From Clostridiales bacterium (GTDB lineage: Bacteria; Bacillota; Clostridia; Oscillospirales; Oscillospiraceae): a stretch of 36,908 nt of DNA. A program made the position numbers and the translations under genes. The DNA lies in contig DPCD01000166.1 in the NCBI GenBank assembly GCA_003516765.1, positions 1-36,908 of the forward strand, given 5' to 3'. Position 1 is the stretch's first letter. Each line of letters begins with the position of its first letter. Shown here one piece after another: positions 31,582-36,908 of this stretch. The notes below the pieces were generated by a model. That model saw only the letters and a list, made by a program, of their open reading frames with translations. It ran no database searches and was not told the origin of the DNA.

Positions 31582-32202
31582 TTATTTAAAGAATCCGGCT
31601 TTGACGGTTTCAAAGATTTCATCGGCGAGCTTGCCGTAGGTATCGAGCATCCCTAAGCACTTGGCGTTCATTTCCTCGGCGACTGCGCGGTTGGCGAGCG
31701 TCTTGGTATTGATGAACACGTTGAGAGAAGCCGCCTGCAGCGCGGACTTTACGATCACAGCGCCGCAGCCTGCGTCGGAAACGGCAAGGCGGGAGCCCTT
31801 GTCGGCAAAGACCTTGATGGCGTCGAGCGACTTGCAGCACAGCTCCATGATGTGCATCGGGACCTGGCAGGCAATGATGGTCGCCTTTTCCAGCGTTTCT
31901 GCTCTCGTGGGATCGTCCTTCGGGATGCCGTAAGCCTTTGCAAGCGGCACAAAGCCCTCGGCGTCTGCCGGGACCTGATCGAGCAGCTGCTTCTGAAGAT
32001 CGTCACACTCTTTCATGAGGGCTTTGATCTCTTCTTCGACGTCTGCGTATTTTTTCTTGCCAACGGTGAGCGAGCCCACCATGTTTCCAAGCGCCGTGCC
32101 GAGCGCGGCAACGAGAGCCGATGCGCCGCCGCCGCCGGGAGCCGGCTCGTTGGAGGCGAGAACCGTGACAAATTCACGGCAGGATTTTGTCGTCATATCC
32201 AT
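31582..32202 (-). CDS. fchA: methenyl-THF cyclohydrolase of the FchA/formiminotransferase-cyclodeaminase family
   Basis: The 206-residue, mainly helical protein has the family loop PAPGGGGASALVAALGTALG (20-39), a folate-binding Gly-rich turn, then NMVGSLTVGKKKYADVEEE, and a C-terminal GAVIVKSALQAASLNVFINT segment. Stand-alone members in acetogens and syntrophs hydrolyse methenyl-THF to formyl-THF. ATG 32202 has AAGGAG upstream. It lies between formate-THF ligase (243-base gap) and folD (17-base gap), giving the reaction order formyl, methenyl, methylene in one operon. Confidence 0.92.
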   Translation of the reverse strand: MDMTTKSCREFVTVLASNEPAPGGGGASALVAALGTALGNMVGSLTVGKKKYADVEEEIKALMKECDDLQKQLLDQVPADAEGFVPLAKAYGIPKDDPTRAETLEKATIIACQVPMHIMELCCKSLDAIKVFADKGSRLAVSDAGCGAVIVKSALQAASLNVFINTKTLANRAVAEEMNAKCLGMLDTYGKLADEIFETVKAGFFK

Positions 32203-32445
32203 GAAATGTTTCTCCTTAATCAGAAAGAGAGGCGGCGGATAACCGCCGCCTCCCGGTTGGGTTTGCGTATACAGCTTTTAGCCTCGCAGAGTTTTATGCG
32301 TCAGCATAAAATCAATTTGAAATTATTTTTTTGTGAGGGCTTTACCCTTGCAAAAAATCCTGCTCAGGCTGCAAACGTGCGAGCGCAGCAAGTGCGCTGC
32401 CGCAGACTGCAAATTCTTCGAACAAAAGCCTGCTTTTGTTCGATT
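32203..32445 (-). other. structured intercistronic region between FTHFS and fchA genes
   Basis: It holds no gene. Three stems are seen: 32418-32443 (perfect 12 bp, just after the ligase stop), 32292-32311 (8 bp) and 32229-32252 (perfect 10 bp, GC-only core). None is followed by a proper T run on the minus strand. They probably set the ratio of ligase to downstream message by processing or stability. Confidence 0.55.
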
Positions 32446-34257
32446 TTAGAACAGACCGGAAACCTTGCCGGTCTCGGTGTCGACGTCGACGCGGCGATAG
32501 GCGGGGTTGGCTGCCGTGCCGGGCATCATGGAGATGGTACCAGCCATCGGGCAGAGGAACTTCGCGCCGCCGTATTCCAGAATGTCGCGGACCTTGAGCT
32601 TCCAGCCTTTGGGTTCGCCCTTCTTGGTGGGGTCGTCGGACAGGGACAGGTGGGTCTTGACCATCATCGTGCAGTAATCCTTGTACTTCGGGTCAGACTC
32701 GAAGCGCTCTGCCTTCTGGACAGCCAGAGGTGCCCATTCGACGCCGTCTGCACCGTAGACTTCCTTCGCGATCAGCTCGACGCGCTGACGCAGCGGCATT
32801 TCGAGGTCGTACAGGAACTTGATGTTGACGGGATCTTCGCAAGCCTCGACGACGGTCTTTGCCAGCTCGATCGCGCCTTCACCGCCGAAGCGCCAGTGGT
32901 TGGACTCGGCGCAGCGGACGCCATGCTCGGCGCAGAGCTTCTTCAGCAGAGCGATTTCCGCGTCGGTGTCGGTGTAGAAGCGGTTGATGCAGACGACCGG
33001 ATTGATGCCGGACTTCTTGATGGTGTTGACATGATGGAACAGGTTGCAGGTGCCCTTTTCCAGGAGCTCGAGGTTCTCCTCGGTGTATTCCTTGGCAAGG
33101 GGAGCGCCCGGGGTGACCTTCGGGCCGCCGCCGTGCATCTTGAGCGCGCGGACGGTTGCAACCAGAACGGAGACGTTCGGGGTCAGACCGGAAAGACGGG
33201 TCTTGACGTTCCAGAACTTCTCAAAGCCGATGTCGGCAGCGAAGCCGGACTCTGTGACATGGTAATCGAACAGCTTCAGAGCCAGACGGTCCGCAATAAC
33301 GGAGGACTGACCGATGGCGATGTTGGCAAACGGACCGGCATGGACCAGAACGGGCTGATGCTCGACCGTGTAGCACATGGTGGGGTTGATGGTGTTGCGC
33401 ATCCATGCGGTCATGGCGCCGGCAACTTCGAGGTCCTCGCAGGTGACGGGGTCGCCGCTCTTGGAGTAGGCAACAACGATCTTGCCGATACGCTCACGCA
33501 GATCCTTCAGATCGCGGGCGACAGCGAGGATCGCCATCAGCTCGGAGCCAACGGCAATGCCGAACTTGGACTCCATCAGGTAGCCGTCGAGACGACCGCC
33601 GATGCCCATGATGATATTGCGAAGACCCTGTGCGCAGAAGTCCAGGACCCAGCCCATCTCCACACGCTTGGGGTCGATATCCAGACGCTTCAGACCCTTG
33701 CTTGCCAGCCACTCGTCGTTGTTGTTGCGCTCGTGCTGCATACGCGCGTTCAGAGCGACCATCGCCAAGTTGTGCGCGTTCATGATATCGTTGATATCGC
33801 CGGTCAGACCCAGGGAGAACTCGGTCATTGGCATCAGAAGCGCGTTGCCGCCGCCGGCAGCAGTGCCCTTGACGTTCATCGTCGGACCGCCGGAGGGCTG
33901 ACGCAGAGCGCCGCCAACGTTCAGACCCAGCTTGCCGAGACCTTCGATCAGACCCAGAGAGACGGTGGACTTGCCCTCGCCGAACGGGGTCGGGGTGATT
34001 GCGGTGACTTCGATGAACTTGCCGTCGGGCTTATCCTTCAGACGGTTCATAACCTTGATAAAGTCAATCTTCGGGGTCTTGCCGTAGGGAATGATTTCTT
34101 CCGGCAGCAGACCGAGCTTCTCGCGGAAGTAATCCACAGAAGGCAGGTTCTTTTCCGCTTCTTCAGCGATCTGCCAGTCCTTGTATTCCGTCGGGTCCAG
34201 CGTGACACGACCGGTCTGGGGGTCAACGTACTTGCCATCTTTAAATTCGATTGCCAT
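32446..34257 (-). CDS. fhs: formate--tetrahydrofolate ligase (formyl-THF synthetase), long form
   Basis: The protein is 603 residues; most family members have about 555-560. The P-loop TPFGEGKST is at 90-98, folate-site segments include RQPSGGPTMNVKGTAAGGGN and FSLGLTGDINDI. The N-terminus carries about 25-40 extra residues (FKDGKYVDPQTGRVTLDPTE), a feature I associate with some clostridial long-form enzymes. It ligates formate to THF using ATP, or runs in reverse to make ATP, the entry of the methyl branch. ATG 34257 has GGAGG upstream. It is the first gene after the promoter at 34389-34417 and is expected to be abundant. Confidence 0.97.
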   Translation of the reverse strand: MAIEFKDGKYVDPQTGRVTLDPTEYKDWQIAEEAEKNLPSVDYFREKLGLLPEEIIPYGKTPKIDFIKVMNRLKDKPDGKFIEVTAITPTPFGEGKSTVSLGLIEGLGKLGLNVGGALRQPSGGPTMNVKGTAAGGGNALLMPMTEFSLGLTGDINDIMNAHNLAMVALNARMQHERNNNDEWLASKGLKRLDIDPKRVEMGWVLDFCAQGLRNIIMGIGGRLDGYLMESKFGIAVGSELMAILAVARDLKDLRERIGKIVVAYSKSGDPVTCEDLEVAGAMTAWMRNTINPTMCYTVEHQPVLVHAGPFANIAIGQSSVIADRLALKLFDYHVTESGFAADIGFEKFWNVKTRLSGLTPNVSVLVATVRALKMHGGGPKVTPGAPLAKEYTEENLELLEKGTCNLFHHVNTIKKSGINPVVCINRFYTDTDAEIALLKKLCAEHGVRCAESNHWRFGGEGAIELAKTVVEACEDPVNIKFLYDLEMPLRQRVELIAKEVYGADGVEWAPLAVQKAERFESDPKYKDYCTMMVKTHLSLSDDPTKKGEPKGWKLKVRDILEYGGAKFLCPMAGTISMMPGTAANPAYRRVDVDTETGKVSGLF

Positions 34258-34388
34258 GGATATTTCCTCCTTGTTCTTCCGGGGCTTTCACTCCGCCCCC
34301 GGGAAAGAATAGCTTTGGCGCTATGCATCCCTTCATCCGCAGCCAACAGCGCCATGCGGAATCGATACTTTTTTATCGGTTCGTTCTT

Positions 34389-34417
34389 AGAATATCACTA
34401 ACCTTTTTGGAAGTCAA
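34389..34417 (-). promoter_or_regulatory. sigma-A promoter of the C1 operon
   Basis: On the minus strand TTGACT (34417-34412) and TATTCT (34394-34389) are spaced by exactly 17 bases. The start would lie about 125 bases before the ligase ATG. Confidence 0.75.
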
Positions 34418-34648
34418 TACCTAAAAAACGTTTTGTAGCTTTGCACGGAAACACCGCCGTTTCTTTGTGCGATATGTCGCATATGATATAAAGCACCTGA
34501 GTGCTGATATGGCTCTCAGGCGCGTTTATACAAATAGGATTTTCGTTTGTACGGAAAATTTGTCCGAAATGCCGAGCGATATTTCACGTATGGAATATCC
34601 TTATTCTGGGAGAACTCGGCATATGCAATCGGATCTGCCCCGGCAGAA
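34418..34648. other. gap between trigger-factor gene and C1 promoter
   Basis: No gene. It contains the terminator at 34493-34523 and, nearer the trigger-factor stop, inverted arms 34569-34576 and 34615-34622 enclosing 38 bases with a small inner palindrome. The stretch is AT-richer than the flanking genes. Confidence 0.45.
34488..34523 (-). terminator. terminator of the RACo-DUF3786-trigger-factor transcript
   Basis: A 9-bp stem with one G-T pair (34493-34501 with 34515-34523) is followed on the minus strand by TTTATAT. It lies about 125 bases past the trigger-factor stop and just before the C1 promoter. Confidence 0.5.
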
Positions 34649-35614
34649 TCAGTCCTTCGACGCGGGCGCGTCAACCACGGTCACGTCCGCATTTGCCCGC
34701 ACAAAGGCGATTGCCTTCTTCATGCGGATGTTGTCGCGGACGCTGGCTTCGAACTGCGCGTTCATGTGGGGCTTCAGCTGCTCCATGGTCAGCCCGTTCT
34801 GCCGGCAGATGGCAGCAAGCTCGTTGGCATAGTCCTCGTCCGTCGCAGTAAGACCTTCGAGAAGAGCAATGCGCTCGGCAGATTTCTGAATGCGCAGGCT
34901 GTTTTCCGCCTCGGGCTTTGCGTCGTCGCGGATCTGCTGCTCGGTTTTGCCGGTGAACTGGAGATATGCCTCCAGCGTCAAGCCCTTGCGCCCCAGCTGC
35001 GCCTTTAAAAGCTCGACCTGCGCGTCGATGCCTTCTTTCAGCTCCTGCGCGCTTGGCGTGTAGTCGAGCGTTGCAGCCGCCTGACGCATGAGGGTGTCCT
35101 GCACCTCCATCTCGGCGCGCTCGTCGTAATAGTCCTGCAGGCTCTGACGGAGCTTCTGCTTCATTTCTTCGAGCGTCTGGCAGCCGCCGACCTCTTTGGC
35201 AAATACGTCGTCCAGCTCGTAGGCAGACTTTTCGCGGACCTCGACGATGTGGCAGCGGAACTCGGCGGGCTTTCCGGCAAGGTCGGTGGCGCGGTAGTCC
35301 TTCGGGAAGGTCACGGTGACGAGCACGTCGCTGCCGGCATGCGCGCCGACGAGCTGCGACTCGAAGCCGGGGATGAACATGCCGCTGCCGAGCGTGAGAA
35401 CCTGCTCTTTTGCCGTGCCGCCGTCAAATTGCTTGCCGTCGACGAAGCCGGCGTAATCCAGAACCACGTCGTCTCCCATTTTGGCAGCGCGCTCGGTGAC
35501 GGGAATCACGCGCGGCGTCTGCTGGCGGAGCCGGTCCATCTGGCGGTCCAGCTCATGCTCCGTGACCGTCAGCTTTTCAAAATTTGCCTTCAAACCCTTG
35601 TATACAAAGCTCAT
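34649..35614 (-). CDS. trigger-factor-like FKBP prolyl isomerase without ribosome-binding domain
   Basis: The protein is 321 residues against about 430 for a trigger factor. Residues 1-45 form a short helical start (KANFEKLTVTEHELDRQMDR). Residues 47-127 form the FKBP-type domain (GDDVVLDYAGFVDGKQFDGG, LGSGMFIPGFESQLVGAHAG). Residues 130-321 form the helical trigger-factor C-terminal chaperone domain. The N-terminal domain with the GFRxGKxP ribosome motif is absent; ATG 35614 has AGAGG eight bases upstream, so this is the true start. It should fold substrate proteins away from the ribosome. Position behind RACo and DUF3786 suggests a dedicated chaperone for corrinoid or C1 enzymes (inference). 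No signal peptide is seen. Confidence 0.9.
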   Translation of the reverse strand: MSFVYKGLKANFEKLTVTEHELDRQMDRLRQQTPRVIPVTERAAKMGDDVVLDYAGFVDGKQFDGGTAKEQVLTLGSGMFIPGFESQLVGAHAGSDVLVTVTFPKDYRATDLAGKPAEFRCHIVEVREKSAYELDDVFAKEVGGCQTLEEMKQKLRQSLQDYYDERAEMEVQDTLMRQAAATLDYTPSAQELKEGIDAQVELLKAQLGRKGLTLEAYLQFTGKTEQQIRDDAKPEAENSLRIQKSAERIALLEGLTATDEDYANELAAICRQNGLTMEQLKPHMNAQFEASVRDNIRMKKAIAFVRANADVTVVDAPASKD

Positions 35615-35625
35615 GATGTTTCCTC

Positions 35626-36258
35626 TCAGAAGTTATTTTTGATGCTGGAAATCAGAATATCGCCAGCCACCACGCGGTCTTCCGCAGAGAAGCCGGTTTC
35701 AAAGTTGTCGGAATACAGCACCTGGCTGCTGGGCGGGAATTCATCGTCTCCGGCGTAGACCATGATCTGCATCCGGTAGCCGGGCAGCAGTTCAAATTCA
35801 TATCCTGCGTCGCCGTGCTCAACGCGCGCGCCTCCCATGTTTTCACAGGCTTCGGCAAATTTGCCGACACGGGTGCCAAAGGTAAACGCGGCTCGGGTCA
35901 GGACCCGCCCGGTGTAGGGGCTGATGTACAGCTCGCCCCACGGCATTTCGCGGAAGGTCTTGAAGCTCAGCCAGGGACCTGCCTTTTTGCCTTCGAGCAG
36001 ATACCGGAGCAGGAAGGTCTGCGTGGGAATATTTTTGAGACCGAACGCTTTCGGGTTATCTGCCGAGATGGTGTACTCGGGCCAGGTTATGACGTAGGCT
36101 TCTCCCAGAAGCGTCACGGTAAACGCGCCCTTTTCAAACGGCACGCCGCAGCGCAGCGCCGCCTCGTCGGGATCGAGCGCGCGGAACAGCGCCTCATAGT
36201 GGGCAAACGGGACTTCTTCCTTGTTGTTCTGGATGTCTTTACTCTTCAGCTCTGCCAT
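35626..36258 (-). CDS. DUF3786-family protein
   Basis: The 210-residue protein starts at ATG 36258 after AGGAG. Segments FAHYEALFRALDPDEAALRC, GVPFE, ITWPEYTISADNPKAFGLKN, TFLLRYLLEGKKAGP, then FREMPWGELY and LLPGYRMQIMVYAGDDEFPP fit DUF3786, an uncharacterised family found next to corrinoid-protein and Wood-Ljungdahl genes. No Cys cluster or membrane segment is seen. It lies four bases after the RACo-like gene and 11 before the trigger-factor gene, so the three form one transcript. Confidence 0.85.
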   Translation of the reverse strand: MAELKSKDIQNNKEEVPFAHYEALFRALDPDEAALRCGVPFEKGAFTVTLLGEAYVITWPEYTISADNPKAFGLKNIPTQTFLLRYLLEGKKAGPWLSFKTFREMPWGELYISPYTGRVLTRAAFTFGTRVGKFAEACENMGGARVEHGDAGYEFELLPGYRMQIMVYAGDDEFPPSSQVLYSDNFETGFSAEDRVVAGDILISSIKNNF

Positions 36259-36262
36259 CGTA

Positions 36263-36907
36263 TCACTCCTGTACGCTCGACGGGAACAGCTCGCGGTTGG
36301 TATGGGGCAGGAAGCACGCCGCCACAAATTCGTCCATGTACCGCGGATTCGTCGAAAGCTCCATATATGTCATGTTGGATGCAATCTCATGCACCTTTTC
36401 GTTTGCGCGTTCCGAGCGCACCATTGCGTAGGCGCCAGCAAGCGAGGTGTTGCCGAGGTAGGTAAACAGACTCCGGTCGATATCGGGCAGCATGCCGATG
36501 CGCACGGCGTTTTCCATGTTGATGCCAGAGCCGATGCCGCCGGCAACGTAGACATGCTCGAGAACCGTCACGTCCATATCCAGAGAAGAGAGCATGATGT
36601 TGATGGCGGAGAAGATCGCGCCCTTGGCGCGGATGAACGAGTCGATGTCGACCTCGGTGATCGAAATTTCGCGTCCGGTTTCGCTCTCGTCGGGTCTTGC
36701 GAGAATATATCTTCCCATGCCGTGCTCGTCGTGGGCGACTCTGCCGCCCTCGCGGACGAATTTGCCCTTCGAGGAGATGATGGAGGTGCGGTAGAGCTCG
36801 GCAATCACATCGATGATACCCGAGCCGCAGATGCCGACAGGCTTCTGACCTTCGTCACCGACGATGGTGAGCTTCGGCTCCATGGTATCTTTGTCAATGG
36901 ACACGGC
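36263..36907 (-). CDS. RACo-like corrinoid-protein reactivator (DUF4445), C-terminal part
   Basis: The open frame runs off the right end of the window; 214 C-terminal codons are seen. The ASKHA ATPase part is clear: PVGICGSGIIDVIAELYRTS, then FIRAKGAIFSAINIMLSSLD, VYVAGGIGSGINMENAVRIG and NTSLAGAYAMVRSE. RACo proteins use ATP to reduce and reactivate the Co(II) corrinoid protein of the acetyl-CoA pathway or of methyltransferases. The N-terminal 2Fe-2S domain, if present, lies outside. A GTG at 36904 is in frame but internal. It heads the transcript with DUF3786 and the trigger-factor-like gene. Confidence 0.9.
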   Translation of the reverse strand, partial: AVSIDKDTMEPKLTIVGDEGQKPVGICGSGIIDVIAELYRTSIISSKGKFVREGGRVAHDEHGMGRYILARPDESETGREISITEVDIDSFIRAKGAIFSAINIMLSSLDMDVTVLEHVYVAGGIGSGINMENAVRIGMLPDIDRSLFTYLGNTSLAGAYAMVRSERANEKVHEIASNMTYMELSTNPRYMDEFVAACFLPHTNRELFPSSVQE

Positions 36908-36908
36908 C

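Noticed and set aside
31852..34401. Very long 849-codon frame on the plus strand
   Set aside because: It is the antisense shadow of the formate-THF ligase and cyclohydrolase genes in GC-rich DNA; no ribosome site or family.

Overview
The window comes from a GC-rich anaerobic Firmicute, most likely a clostridial gut or syntrophic-type bacterium of the Oscillospiraceae kind. This rests on strong AGGAG ribosome sites, low-GC-Gram-positive protein families (DUF1576, DUF1847, DUF4914, RsgA) and a tetrahydrofolate C1 (Wood-Ljungdahl methyl-branch) locus next to a corrinoid-protein reactivator. The species assignment is inference; no rRNA, tRNA or CRISPR array is visible.

Layout. 1-870: decayed insertion sequences (IS256-type transposase tail, IS21-type IstB tail with three 22-bp-spaced end repeats). 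873-6330: an AT-rich leftward operon with promoter, operator-like palindrome, an unrecognised probable sugar-active protein, and a complete ribose-type ABC importer (lipoprotein, double ATPase, permease). 6420-8647: a scrap region with an IS30/XRE chimeric regulator, a helicase remnant and a sugar-binding-protein remnant joined head to head, and a truncated 2-hydroxyacid dehydrogenase. 8648-9713: an IclR regulator with two matching operator-like palindromes. 10119-13281: an O6-alkylguanine methyltransferase, a DUF4914 P-loop protein, and a hydrolase-like tail in frame behind its stop.

13320-19315 (leftward): MarR regulator, two ABC exporter half-transporters, an alpha/beta hydrolase and RsgA, driven from a sigma-A-type promoter with twin MarR-type palindromes. 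19343-20350: LysR regulator lacking its first residues, abutting a 5'-truncated OppF-type ATPase (20351-20896).

20918-28628 (rightward): an M20 peptidase, then three divergent MmgE/PrpD proteins interleaved with the large and small subunits of an aconitase/isopropylmalate-isomerase-type dehydratase, ending in DUF1847. The gene set suggests uptake and deacylation of a peptide-like or N-acyl compound followed by dehydration/hydration of a branched di- or tricarboxylate; I know of no characterised pathway with this gene set. 28650-28897 holds six palindromes, two of them identical 36-bp hairpins.

28901-36908 (leftward): a C1 block. A RACo-like protein, DUF3786 and a trigger-factor-like protein without the ribosome-binding domain lie upstream. 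A clear promoter then drives formate-THF ligase, FchA-type cyclohydrolase, FolD, DUF1576 and a zinc-ribbon/DUF2007 protein. The FolD lacks the residues used for cyclohydrolase activity, so FchA probably does that step.
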